Source: Methanomicrobiales archaeon (GTDB lineage: Archaea > Halobacteriota > Methanomicrobia > Methanomicrobiales > Methanomicrobiaceae). Taken from it: 36,158 bases of DNA. The DNA is taken from the NCBI GenBank assembly GCA_013415665.1, contig JAAEEQ010000003.1:1-36158 (forward strand), in the 5' to 3' direction. Position numbers and translations under genes: made by a program. The notes under the pieces are model-generated. The model had not been told where the DNA came from and ran no database searches. It was given only the letters and a program-made list of their open reading frames with translations. Below, one piece after another: positions 16,556-24,474 of this stretch (positions within the stretch are counted from its first letter, which is position 1; each line of letters begins with the position of its first letter).

Positions 16556-17395
16556 ATGCGCTATACCGTTCTCGTTGACAACACCGCCCTCATCGATCGG
16601 TATTTTCATGCCGAACCGGGCTTTTCGCTCTGGCTCGAAGACGGCGACACCCGGATTCTCTTTGACACGGGCTATTCGGACATATGCATCACAAATGCGG
16701 CAAAAATGGGAATCCCACTCACCACTGCCGAGTATGTTGTTCTCTCCCACGGGCATGTCGATCACACGGGCGGGTTGGCCCCGCTCCTCCGGCTCTTTGC
16801 CGAAACGGCACGGGAAACGGGAAATCAAGCCCGCCCGGCTCTCCTGGCCCATCCGTATGCCATATCCCGGAGAGTGCTCGCAAAGGTAGGGGACGTCGGC
16901 TGCGAACTGCCCCCCGCTCTCCTTGCCGCGCAGACCAACCTGACGCTCTCCGAAAAGCCGGTCTGGATCACGGACAACTGTGTTTTTCTCGGAGAAATCC
17001 CGCGTATTTTTCCTTTCGAGGCATGGGAGCCCCGGAGCATGCTGCTTACAGAGAACGGCTGGGTGCCGGACACGGTTCCGGATGACAGCGCAATCGCCTG
17101 CCTGACCGGCGACGGCATGGTGCTCATCACCGGGTGCGCCCATGCGGGCATCTGTGCGACGGTGGCATATGCAACCGAGATCTGCGGCGAGGACCGGATC
17201 GCCGATATCATCGGTGGATTTCACCTGTACCGGGCGGGCGCCGAACGCATCGCAAAGACAGCGGCGTACCTTGCCGAAATACGACCCGCGGCCGTCCATG
17301 CCTGCCATTGTACGGGCTTTGCGGCGCTGCAGGCACTTGCAGGCCGGGTGAACCTGGCGGAGACCGGCGTCGGAATGCACTGCAGTTTTTCCTGA
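16556..17395 (+). CDS. MBL-fold hydrolase, COG1237 type (methanopterin-pathway synthase-like)
   Basis: 279-residue metallo-beta-lactamase-fold protein. The metal motif is SHGHVDHTGG (His65, His67, Asp69, His70), followed by ITGCAHAGIC and a C-terminal HACHCTGFAA. This pattern is that of COG1237, whose M. jannaschii member MJ0301 makes the 7,8-dihydropterin-ribofuranosylaminobenzene phosphate precursor of methanopterin. The same activity is plausible here but not provable, since COG1237 paralogues are numerous. ATG 16556 starts exactly at the conserved beta-strand. It diverges from the HTH-dGTPase operon. Confidence 0.85.
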   Translation: MRYTVLVDNTALIDRYFHAEPGFSLWLEDGDTRILFDTGYSDICITNAAKMGIPLTTAEYVVLSHGHVDHTGGLAPLLRLFAETARETGNQARPALLAHPYAISRRVLAKVGDVGCELPPALLAAQTNLTLSEKPVWITDNCVFLGEIPRIFPFEAWEPRSMLLTENGWVPDTVPDDSAIACLTGDGMVLITGCAHAGICATVAYATEICGEDRIADIIGGFHLYRAGAERIAKTAAYLAEIRPAAVHACHCTGFAALQALAGRVNLAETGVGMHCSFS

Positions 17396-17401
17396 AAAAC
17401 G

Positions 17402-17430
17402 CCCGGGATCCGGCAGGGCAGGATCCGGGG
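17402..17430 (+). terminator. GC-rich hairpin after MBL gene
   Basis: CCCGGGATCC (17402-17411) and GGATCCGGGG (17421-17430) pair at 9 of 10 positions around a 9-nt loop. There is no T-run, and a TATA box follows at 17436, so it may terminate the MBL transcript or act in the VOC promoter. Confidence 0.4.
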
Positions 17431-17435
17431 CAACG

Positions 17436-17443
17436 TTTATATG
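17436..17443 (+). promoter_or_regulatory. TATA box of the VOC gene
   Basis: TTTATATG, with transcription expected near 17465, gives a leader of about 40 nt containing the strong AGGAGATGA site (17492-17500). Confidence 0.55.
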
Positions 17444-17504
17444 AGAGGGAATCCGTTGTCATCTCTGTCCCGGGGGAGCGAACCGGACCACAGGAGATGA
17501 GCAT

Positions 17505-17876
17505 ATGCCACGCGTTGTCCATTTTGAGATAGCGGCCGATGATCCCGATGCAATCGGCCGGTTTTACCGGACGGTATTCGGGTGGGGCGTCGAGACCTGG
17601 AAGGGGCCCGTCGATTACTGGCTCATAACAACCGGAAACGAGGACGAGCCCGGTATCAACGGTGCGATAGTCCGGCGTGAAGATGCCGTTGCCAGGAACT
17701 GCATCTGCCCGACGATTGACGTGCCCTCCATCGAGCGCTACATCGAATCGGTCGCCCAAAACGGCGGAAAAGTCGTCAGGCCCGTGACCGCCGTCCCGGG
17801 GGTCGGGTTCCTTGCGTACTGCGCTGATCCCGAAGGCACGGTCTTCGGCATCATGGAGCGGGATCCCTCGGCATAG
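17505..17876 (+). CDS. VOC (glyoxalase/bleomycin resistance) family protein
   Basis: 123-residue single-domain vicinal-oxygen-chelate protein. The N-terminal VVHFEIAADDPDAIGRFYRTVFGW and C-terminal PVTAVPGVGFLAYCADPEG with a closing FGIMER are typical of the small archaeal/actinobacterial VOC group that dimerises to form two metal sites. The substrate is unknown. The start is fixed by AGGAGATGA four bases upstream. Confidence 0.9.
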   Translation: MPRVVHFEIAADDPDAIGRFYRTVFGWGVETWKGPVDYWLITTGNEDEPGINGAIVRREDAVARNCICPTIDVPSIERYIESVAQNGGKVVRPVTAVPGVGFLAYCADPEGTVFGIMERDPSA

Positions 17877-17912
17877 TCCTATGTAGTGCCGACCCCCTAC
17901 TGATCAGGGATC

Positions 17913-18527
17913 ATGTCCGCGCTTGCCGACACCCTCATCCTGTCCTGTGCCATCGGCCTCACCGGGGCCCTCGCCCCGGGACCGACCCTTGTCGCGACCG
18001 TCGGGGCGGCCGTTGCGCACGGCTGGACGGCAGGGCCGCGGGTGACGGCCGGACACATGGCTGTGGAGGCGGGAATATTCCTTCTCATTCTCTCCGGCGC
18101 GGCATACGGGGCTGCGGAGCATACCGGTGCGATTGCCTGCATCGGGGGGGCGGCATTGCTCGGGTTCGGGGCCATGACGGTCAGGGAAAGCCGCACCGCC
18201 GTTATCGCCACCGCAGGTTCGGGGCTTTCCGGGAGTCCCGTATTTGCCGGCGCACTGACCAGCGCATCGAACCCCTATTTCTGGCTCTGGTGGATCACCA
18301 TCGGGAGTGCGCTGCTCCTCCAGGCATCGGAGGCAGGCATTGCTATCGCGGTTGCTTTTATGGCCGGCCACTGGGCGGCGGATATGGGATGGTTCACCGT
18401 GGTCGCCTCCGTGATTGCACGGGGCGGCACGGTGCTTTCCGATAGGACATACCGCATGCTGCTCGCGGCCTGCGGCCTGTTCCTTGCGGCGTTCGGCATC
18501 TGGTACATGGCATCGGCCTTTGCGTGA
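17913..18527 (+). CDS. LysE/RhtB-family amino-acid exporter
   Basis: 204-residue membrane protein with about six hydrophobic helices. The family signature GALAPGPTLVAT is in the first helix, and the SASNPYFWLWW segment matches the central loop. Members export amino acids or other small metabolites; the substrate is not predictable. It follows the VOC gene after 36 bases and is closed by an intrinsic terminator, so the two may form an operon. Confidence 0.9.
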   Translation: MSALADTLILSCAIGLTGALAPGPTLVATVGAAVAHGWTAGPRVTAGHMAVEAGIFLLILSGAAYGAAEHTGAIACIGGAALLGFGAMTVRESRTAVIATAGSGLSGSPVFAGALTSASNPYFWLWWITIGSALLLQASEAGIAIAVAFMAGHWAADMGWFTVVASVIARGGTVLSDRTYRMLLAACGLFLAAFGIWYMASAFA

Positions 18528-18550
18528 CTGCGGCAGCGCAGGGTTTTTTT
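18528..18550 (+). terminator. Intrinsic terminator after LysE gene
   Basis: CTGCG (18528-18532), loop GCAG, CGCAG (18537-18541), then GG and seven T. It starts at the base after the stop codon, and its T-run supplies the stop codon of the convergent radical SAM gene. Confidence 0.7.
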
Positions 18551-19673
18551 AGGGGATGACCTCGCACCCCTGGAATTTTTCATGGAAAAAATCGCGGGCT
18601 TCGATGCGCCCTTCATCGATAAGCGCCCTGATCTCGGGCAGCACCGCCGTCAGGGCGGCATGAAGGTGACAGACCGTGCTCCTCACAAGGCTCCGGCCTT
18701 CAGGAGGCCACGGACGGATGATATTGGAATACAGGCACCTGCCGCCGCAGAAATCGCGGATATCACAGCTCGTGCACTCCCCGCCGACCGGCACTACCCG
18801 GATGTTGCGGGGATCGGCCGAAGCGATATGCCCGACATACCAGTCACGCATTCCCACCATGCAGGGGCAGGGAGCGATGCTGCCATCCGTCATGATAGTG
18901 TAATTCGCATGGCCGGAACCGCACCGCAGGGGGCTTGGCCGGTCATGGAGAAGATCGTCGACCGGGACGAGGAACGGGTACCAGCGCAGCACCCGCCCCT
19001 CCCGGCGCATCGCTCCGACCCAGGCGTCGACGAGGCGTGAAATGCCGGGATTGTAGGAGCCGTGCACCCATGGGGCGAAAGCCCGGGCATAATAGTCCTC
19101 GGCAAAGTTCGCATCGATCTGCCAGTGTATCGACGAAAAGGGGAAGAGATCGTTGCCCGAGAGGTACCGCACCGATGCTTCGATATCCGTCGCTTCCGCC
19201 ACCGTCATCCGGGCGATAAGTTCTCCTGAAAAACCGGCCCCGGCGCAATGGCGTGCACCGGCGATGACCTTTTTGAAGGTGCCCGATCCCCGGTACCGGT
19301 CGGTGACGGCTTCAGGGCCGTCGACTGACAGGAATATCGTGTCAAACCGGCGCACCAGATCGGGGTCGAGCCCGGAAAGAAGCGTCCCGTTTGTCTGAAG
19401 GAGGAACCGCCGGACAGGCGCTTCTTCGAGGATCTGCTCGACAAGATCCATCCGCAGGAGCGGTTCCCCGCCGTAGAACATCAGCGCGGCATCGGGATCC
19501 CGTGCGAGAAATGCATACAGCAGGTCGGGATCAACGGCCAGGTCGGAGGGGAGGGTGTCGTCCACCGCTACCGCGACTGCCGTGGTGTCGCATCCGCCGC
19601 CGCTCATGTCCTTGCCCCTGCAGTAGGTGCAGCAGAGATTGCAGCTGTCGGTCAGTATCAGATTCCAGAACAC
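18549..19673 (-). CDS. Radical SAM/SPASM enzyme, putative peptide-modifying (AF1059-like)
   Basis: 374-residue radical SAM protein with the CxxxCxxC cluster motif at Cys11, Cys15 and Cys18 (DSCNLCCTYC), the MFYGGEPLL SAM-binding motif, and a C-terminal SPASM domain (RCGSGHANYTIMTDGSIAPC, then CTSCDIRDFCGGRCLY) that can hold two auxiliary 4Fe-4S clusters. This architecture is used to modify peptides or proteins. The length and N-terminus recall the archaeal AF1059 family, but I could not run a profile to confirm it. The start is GTG 19673, since no ATG fits before the first strand. A small Cys-containing reading frame diverges from it at 19678. Confidence 0.9.
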   Translation of the reverse strand: MFWNLILTDSCNLCCTYCRGKDMSGGGCDTTAVAVAVDDTLPSDLAVDPDLLYAFLARDPDAALMFYGGEPLLRMDLVEQILEEAPVRRFLLQTNGTLLSGLDPDLVRRFDTIFLSVDGPEAVTDRYRGSGTFKKVIAGARHCAGAGFSGELIARMTVAEATDIEASVRYLSGNDLFPFSSIHWQIDANFAEDYYARAFAPWVHGSYNPGISRLVDAWVGAMRREGRVLRWYPFLVPVDDLLHDRPSPLRCGSGHANYTIMTDGSIAPCPCMVGMRDWYVGHIASADPRNIRVVPVGGECTSCDIRDFCGGRCLYSNIIRPWPPEGRSLVRSTVCHLHAALTAVLPEIRALIDEGRIEARDFFHEKFQGCEVIP

Positions 19674-19677
19674 TGTG

Positions 19678-19836
19678 ATGCCGTACCAGTATCATGGCCG
19701 CGAAAGGATTAAGGAAACGGATGCGACGCCGGGATGCAGGCCCTGCAGGCCAGTCTGCCGGATCCCCGGCACGCCCCGCGCACCCCCCGGCCCGGACAAC
19801 AGGTTGATGCCCCCCGCGGGCTATGATGGGGTATGA
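19678..19836 (+). CDS. Possible 52-residue Cys-containing peptide
   Basis: Speculative small gene. The frame starts 5 bases from the radical SAM start on the other strand. It carries Cys20, Cys23 and Cys27 in GCRPCRPVCRIPG, is rich in Pro and Arg, and ends in an ATGA overlap with the next gene's start. The position and cysteines suggest a candidate substrate for the radical SAM enzyme. Against it: no ribosome-binding site, and GC-rich non-coding DNA readily gives Pro/Arg-rich frames. Confidence 0.25.
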   Translation: MPYQYHGRERIKETDATPGCRPCRPVCRIPGTPRAPPGPDNRLMPPAGYDGV

Positions 19837-20375
19837 ATCGCGGGAGCGGAGATCCCGTGGCACGTGTTGCCATGGAACGGGAACGCCGCAGAAAAGAGAA
19901 TTTCGGTATTCTCCTCGCCCAGCTCCGGCATGAGTCAATCCCCTACCGCGTAAAGGCAGCAGAAGCGCTCGGCCGGATCGGCAACCCCGAAGCAGTGGGC
20001 GGCCTGATCGACGCCCTCGGTGATCCCGAACCGGAAGTGCGGTGGGTGACCGCCCGCGCGCTCGGGGCATTACGCGACATACGGGCATCGCCGGCACTGA
20101 TAGCCCGCCTTGCCGATGCCGACCCGTGGGTGCGGCAGGGATCCGCATGGGCGCTTGGCGAGATGCGGGAGGCCGGGGCATGGGAACCGCTGGCCGGACT
20201 GCTCGCGGACCGGAAAAAGGGCGTCCGCGCGGCGGCTGCAGAGGCGCTCGGCAAAATCGGCGACCCGGGTGCGACCGCTGCTCTTCTTGGGGCATGCAAC
20301 GACGAAGAGCCGGATGTGCGTGCCGCCGCACGGAAAGCACTCCGTGCCGCAGGGCTTTCCCCCCCTGAACCCTGA
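19833..20375 (+). CDS. HEAT-repeat protein
   Basis: 180-residue alpha-solenoid of PBS-lyase/HEAT-like repeats: IPYRVKAAEALGRIGN, EPEVRWVTARALGAL, DPWVRQGSAWALGEM, KKGVRAAAAEALGKIG and EPDVRAAARKALRAA, each about 31 residues. It has a charged N-terminal helix (MERERRRKENFG); ATG 19872 would start at that helix and is an alternative to 19833. It is likely a binding scaffold. It precedes the Clp1-like kinase gene by only 8 bases, so the two are surely co-transcribed, and the HEAT protein may be a partner of the kinase. Confidence 0.87.
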   Translation: MNRGSGDPVARVAMERERRRKENFGILLAQLRHESIPYRVKAAEALGRIGNPEAVGGLIDALGDPEPEVRWVTARALGALRDIRASPALIARLADADPWVRQGSAWALGEMREAGAWEPLAGLLADRKKGVRAAAAEALGKIGDPGATAALLGACNDEEPDVRAAARKALRAAGLSPPEP

Positions 20376-20383
20376 GGAAAACC

Positions 20384-21247
20384 ATGCAGATCCTGCCTGA
20401 ATGGGAGGCCCTGGCATCATTGCTTGAACAATCAGGCGGGGGATGCGTCTACGTCGCAGGCGCAACCGATCGCGGCAAGAGCACCCTGTGCCGGTACCTT
20501 ACGGAAACACTGGCGGATTCCCTGCCGGCGGCGTTCATCGACACCGATACCGGCCAGTCATCGATCGGCCCCCCGGCGACCATCGGGATGGCGTGGCATC
20601 CTGCCACTGCAACCCGCCCTGCTGCCGTATTCCTCCGCTTCACGGGATCAACTTCACCGCGCCGGCAGATTCCCGCATACTTCGCTGCTGCGCGGCGCCT
20701 GCTCGATCATGCCCGGATGCTCGGCGCCCGAGCCGTTATTATCGATACGCCCGGCTATGTGACCGGGCCGGCCGCGGAAGCGTTTCATATCGCACTGATC
20801 GACCTCGTCCGCCCCGATCATATCGTTGCCTGCGAACACGGGCACGAGATCGACCCGATACTGAGGACCTTTTCATCGGGCAGGGCGATCAGGATACACC
20901 GCTTCCCCGTATCCCCGGCGGTGCGGGTGCGATCGCGAATCGACCGCGCCCGGAACCGCGAAATGAAGTTTAAGGAGTATTTCCTCAACGCAAAAGTGCA
21001 GGACATCACCCTTGCCGGATGCGGCATCTTCGGCGACCTTCCCGAAACGCTCTTTCCCGGTGCGTGGGAGGGGCGGCTTTGCGCGCTCTGCGACACGGAT
21101 TTTTTCGTGCTCGCCCTTGGCGTCGTTGAAACGCTCGATCCGGAGCGAGGGTGCATGCGGATGCTCGCACCGCCGTTTGATGCGGGGAGGATCGCTGCCG
21201 TCCATATCGGGTCACTCTCGCTCCGGGAGCAGAAATGCCCTCCGTAA
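20384..21247 (+). CDS. Clp1/Grc3-type polynucleotide 5'-hydroxyl kinase
   Basis: 287-residue P-loop protein. Walker A is GATDRGKST (26-34), followed by the family-specific DTDTGQSSIGPPATIGMA, and a Walker B-like AVIIDTPGYVTG. Archaeal Clp1/Grc3 homologues phosphorylate 5'-OH ends of RNA or DNA, relevant to tRNA-intron or RNA repair pathways. At 287 residues it is shorter than many characterised Clp1 proteins, with only a modest C-terminal domain after the kinase core. GAGGA precedes ATG 20384. Confidence 0.85.
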   Translation: MQILPEWEALASLLEQSGGGCVYVAGATDRGKSTLCRYLTETLADSLPAAFIDTDTGQSSIGPPATIGMAWHPATATRPAAVFLRFTGSTSPRRQIPAYFAAARRLLDHARMLGARAVIIDTPGYVTGPAAEAFHIALIDLVRPDHIVACEHGHEIDPILRTFSSGRAIRIHRFPVSPAVRVRSRIDRARNREMKFKEYFLNAKVQDITLAGCGIFGDLPETLFPGAWEGRLCALCDTDFFVLALGVVETLDPERGCMRMLAPPFDAGRIAAVHIGSLSLREQKCPP

Positions 21248-21279
21248 GGCCGGGGATTGCCCGCGGGAGGAACCCATAT

Positions 21280-21289
21280 GCATATATGC
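21280..21289 (+). promoter_or_regulatory. TATA-like palindrome upstream of rubredoxin-glutamate-synthase gene
   Basis: GCATATATGC is a perfect 10-bp palindrome with a TATA core. Transcription would begin about 21311, giving a leader of roughly 75 nt before ATG 21388. The same decamer occurs at 33170-33179. The gap 21248-21387 has no gene. Confidence 0.45.
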
Positions 21290-21387
21290 GAGGAATCCCG
21301 GATGCAATACATGGCAGCCGGATACCGGGAACGGGGGATTTTCGACAATAGCCCGGAAACCCGGTGCCGGGGGAGGATGATGATCAG

Positions 21388-22869
21388 ATGAAATACCGGT
21401 GCGAGGTCTGCAATGTTTTTGAGTACGAAACGGAACGCGGAAATTCCCTGACCGGGATCCTGCCGGGAACCCAGCCGCCGGCGTTCCCCGAAGGGTGGGT
21501 ATGCCCGATCTGCGGATCCGGCAGGATGCATCTCAAACCGGTCATCGAAAAACTGCACACGAGCGCCACCCAGGAGATCACCTGCCCGGTCTGCGGTTCG
21601 AGGCACACGATCACCGTCGCCCACCGGGATGTCTCGGAAGTCCCCGGCTATCTTGGAACGTGGGAACGGCCCTCCGACACGATCGAAACCGCGATGTCGC
21701 TCATCCACACCGTCGCCGCCACCAGGGAACCGGTTATCGAACCGATGCGCACACGGCGGCCGGTTGTCGGGTGGGAGGACATCCTCATCAAAGGGGCCCA
21801 GCTTGCAAAATTGCCCTTAAATCCCGATGAACCGGTGGCAACCAGGACCGTCATCGGCCCTGCCGCGGCGCAGCCGCTGGTGCTGGAGACCCCGGTTTTT
21901 GTCACCCATATGTCGTTCGGGGCGCTCTCCCGTGAAGTAAAGATTGCGCTCGCGCAGGGGAGCGCAGCCGTGAAAACCGCCATAGGATCCGGCGAGGGCG
22001 GCATTCTTCAGGAGGAGCGGGAGGCTGCCTATCGCTATATCTTCGAGTACGTTCCGAACCGCTACTCGGCGACGCCGGAAAACCTGCGTGCCGCCGATGC
22101 CGTCGAGATAAAAATCGGCCAGTCGACCAAACCCGGTATGGGGGGCCATCTGCCCGCCGAAAAAGTGACCGCGGAGATTGCAGCTATCCGGGGCTTTCCG
22201 GAAGGGCAGGACATTGTCAGCCCTGCACGGTTCGACGAGATACGCGAACCCCGCGATCTCGCGACCATGGTGCAGCGGCTCCGCACCGAATCCGGCGGAA
22301 GGCCAATCGGCATAAAGATCGCCGCGGGATCCGTCGAGGCGGATATGGCGGTGGCGGTTGCCGCCGGCCCGGATTTCATCACCATCGACGGCCGGCCCGG
22401 CGGCACGGCGGCATCACCGAAAGCGGTCAAGGACGCCGCGTCCGTTCCCACGCCCTTTGCCCTGTACCGGGCACGCCGCTATCTCAACGAGCGCGGCATC
22501 CGCACCATCACCCTTGTCGCCACCGGCGGATTTCGGGGGTCGTCGGACATCGCCAAGGCGCTCGCACTCGGCGCCGATGCCGTTGCGCTCGGCACGGCGG
22601 CGCTGATGGCATGCGCCTGCCAGCAGTACCGCCTCTGCGACACGGGGACCTGCCCCGTCGGGGTCACGACCCACGATCCGGAACTCAGGAAACGCTTCGT
22701 GATTGAATTATCGGCGAAAAAACTCGAAAACTTCCTCGCGGTGACCACCGAAGAGCTGCGGGACTTCGCGCGCTTAACCGGCAATGCCGATGTGCACGGC
22801 CTTGCGATAACGGATCTCTGTACGACAGACTCCGAGATCTCCGGCCATACCGCTATCGAACACGTATAG
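21388..22869 (+). CDS. Rubredoxin-like domain fused to FMN-binding glutamate-synthase-like protein
   Basis: 493 residues. The N-terminus is rubredoxin-like: CxxC (Cys5, Cys8) and GWVCPIC (Cys39, Cys42). A third CxxC (Cys66, Cys69) follows. Then comes the glutamate synthase FMN barrel, with THMSFGALS, KIGQSTKPGMGGHLP, TIDGRPGGTAASP and a C-terminal CDTGTCPVGVTTHDPELRKR that in GltB holds the 3Fe-4S cluster. The fused rubredoxin probably passes electrons to the FMN. No amidotransferase domain is present. GGAGG (21372-21376) precedes ATG 21388; GTG 21364 is an in-frame alternative. It is clearly a different type from the paralogue at 8550. Confidence 0.92.
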   Translation: MKYRCEVCNVFEYETERGNSLTGILPGTQPPAFPEGWVCPICGSGRMHLKPVIEKLHTSATQEITCPVCGSRHTITVAHRDVSEVPGYLGTWERPSDTIETAMSLIHTVAATREPVIEPMRTRRPVVGWEDILIKGAQLAKLPLNPDEPVATRTVIGPAAAQPLVLETPVFVTHMSFGALSREVKIALAQGSAAVKTAIGSGEGGILQEEREAAYRYIFEYVPNRYSATPENLRAADAVEIKIGQSTKPGMGGHLPAEKVTAEIAAIRGFPEGQDIVSPARFDEIREPRDLATMVQRLRTESGGRPIGIKIAAGSVEADMAVAVAAGPDFITIDGRPGGTAASPKAVKDAASVPTPFALYRARRYLNERGIRTITLVATGGFRGSSDIAKALALGADAVALGTAALMACACQQYRLCDTGTCPVGVTTHDPELRKRFVIELSAKKLENFLAVTTEELRDFARLTGNADVHGLAITDLCTTDSEISGHTAIEHV

Positions 22870-22899
22870 AAAAGCAGGCCGAGAGCGGGCGATCGGCAC

Positions 22900-23310
22900 T
22901 CAGTCGTGCCCTTCGACCCAGCGGGTCCCGCTCTTTGTGTATTCCTTCTTCCAGATCGGCACGAATTCCTTGATCCGGTCGATGATGTATTCGCAGCCTG
23001 AAAATGCCTCTTTCCGGTGGCCGGCGCCCGCGATGATAAGCACGATGGTCTCGCCGACGGCCAGTTTTCCGTGGCGGTGCACGATATCCACCGACCGAAG
23101 GCCGAATTTCGCCACCGCTTCGTCCGCGATTGCGCGGAGGTCTGCGGACGCCGCATCCTCGAACGTTTCGAGTTCGAGGCACTCGATCCCGTCGTCCCTG
23201 ACCGTGCCGACAAACGAGACCAGCGCTCCTGTCTCCGGCTGTTTTGCCGCTTCGATCATCGCTCCGACGTCAATCGGACCCGTTGTCATCCCAATTACCG
23301 CCATAGTCAC
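22900..23310 (-). CDS. moaE: Molybdopterin synthase catalytic subunit MoaE
   Basis: 136-residue large subunit of molybdopterin synthase, which inserts two sulfurs into precursor Z. Conserved segments are VSFVGTVRD, HRHGKLAVGE and AGHRKEAFSGCEYIIDRIKE followed by PIWKKE with the catalytic lysines. It follows moaD by three bases. GTG 23310 has GGAGG seven bases upstream and suits coupling; ATG 23304 two codons later is an alternative. In a methanogen the cofactor (Mo or W form) serves formylmethanofuran and formate dehydrogenases. Confidence 0.95.
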   Translation of the reverse strand: MTMAVIGMTTGPIDVGAMIEAAKQPETGALVSFVGTVRDDGIECLELETFEDAASADLRAIADEAVAKFGLRSVDIVHRHGKLAVGETIVLIIAGAGHRKEAFSGCEYIIDRIKEFVPIWKKEYTKSGTRWVEGHD

Positions 23311-23313
23311 CCC

Positions 23314-23592
23314 TTATCCTCCCGCCACCGGCGGGTATATGACAACCTCGTCTCCGTCGTGCAGCTCCGCAGACATCGCGGCACCGGCGCCGATCCTTTT
23401 GCCGTTGAGCATGACGACGACATACCGGTGCAGGTTCCCCTCCCGGTCAAAGAGTGCCGCCGTGCCCCCGGCGACCGGCCCCGCCATCGCCGCCAGCGCC
23501 CCGGCGACGGTCATGCCTTCCGGGAGTGCGAGCATGCTCTGCTCCCCGAATATCTCACGAAACCTGGCAAACGCCCGAATTCCAATCTTCAT
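23314..23592 (-). CDS. moaD: Molybdopterin synthase sulfur carrier MoaD
   Basis: 92-residue ubiquitin-fold protein ending in VAGG; the terminal Gly-Gly is adenylated by the E1-like partner and carries the thiocarboxylate to MoaE. Its start overlaps the moeB stop as ATGA, indicating translational coupling. Confidence 0.95.
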   Translation of the reverse strand: MKIGIRAFARFREIFGEQSMLALPEGMTVAGALAAMAGPVAGGTAALFDREGNLHRYVVVMLNGKRIGAGAAMSAELHDGDEVVIYPPVAGG

Positions 23593-24344
23593 TCCGAATC
23601 AGTCTCCCGTAGGTAGTCCCCCGGCAGTCCCGCACAGTCGGGGCATGCGCCGTCGCGGGTGACGGGCAGTTCGTGCAAGGCCGCCCTGCACCCGTTCCAG
23701 AGAACGAGGCGGTTGGCGAGCAGCGGGCCCGCCCCGGTCAGGTATTTGATGACCTCGTTCGCCTGCATCAGCCCGATAATGCCCGCCGTCGTCCCGAGGA
23801 CGGGTGTTGCCTCTGCAGGCGGCGGTTCGGGGAAGATGCAGCGCAGACAGGCGGTCTCTCCCGGCACAACGGTCGTCACCTGCCCGTCGAAGCCCCGGAT
23901 GGCCCCGTGCACCAGCGGGATGCCGTGCCGGCAGACCGCCCGGTTCAGGGCGTACCTGACCGGGAAGTTATCGGTGGCATCCACGACGATGTCCGCGCCG
24001 GCTATCAGTTCGCAGGCGTTGTCGGCGGTGATGGCGCATGCCAGCGCCTCGATCCCGATGCTGCTGTTGACGGAGCGGAGTTTTTCACCGGCGGAGACGA
24101 CCTTTTCCCTGCCGACGTCCCGTTCCCAGTGCAGGACCTGCCGGTTGAGGTTGGTTGCGTCGACCGCGTCACGGTCGATGATGCGCATGGTCCCCACGCC
24201 CGCTGCGGCGAGGTAGAGCGCCACCGGCGAACCCAGCCCTCCGATGCCGGCGATCACCACCGTTGATTCGGAGAGGCGGTCCTGCCCCTCTCTTCCCACC
24301 ACGGGAATCTGCCGCAGATACCGGTCGTCATATGCTGGCGCCAT
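23589..24344 (-). CDS. moeB: E1-like adenylyltransferase MoeB/ThiF
   Basis: 251-residue E1-like enzyme that activates the MoaD C-terminus. Visible are the nucleotide loop GIGGLGSPVALYLAAAGVG, the Arg finger in TNLNRQVLH, the conserved Asp of VDATDNFPVRY, and two zinc-binding pairs (CLRC and CPDC). No Cys is seen at the usual TTAGIIG position. It is first gene of the moeB-moaD-moaE operon, so MoaD is the expected partner, though a dual ThiS role is possible. Confidence 0.93.
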   Translation of the reverse strand: MAPAYDDRYLRQIPVVGREGQDRLSESTVVIAGIGGLGSPVALYLAAAGVGTMRIIDRDAVDATNLNRQVLHWERDVGREKVVSAGEKLRSVNSSIGIEALACAITADNACELIAGADIVVDATDNFPVRYALNRAVCRHGIPLVHGAIRGFDGQVTTVVPGETACLRCIFPEPPPAEATPVLGTTAGIIGLMQANEVIKYLTGAGPLLANRLVLWNGCRAALHELPVTRDGACPDCAGLPGDYLRETDSE

Positions 24345-24365
24345 GCGAATGTGCTGCTCCCTAAA

Positions 24366-24425
24366 ATGCCTGCAGGCATGGCTGCGTCCTTTTTAGCACG
24401 TGTGCCGCGCCCTGTACGTATACAG
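24366..24425 (-). promoter_or_regulatory. Palindromes and promoter before moeB operon
   Basis: ATGCCTGCAGGCAT (24366-24379) is a perfect 14-bp palindrome, 22 bases upstream of the moeB start. CTGTA (24412-24416) and TACAG (24421-24425) flank CGTA and contain a TATA-like GTATAC on either strand. The first may be an operator or a leader hairpin. Confidence 0.4.
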
Positions 24426-24474
24426 TCTCCTGCGGCATGTGTTAAGCGTTATGATAGGGGACGGGGAGGGCATG

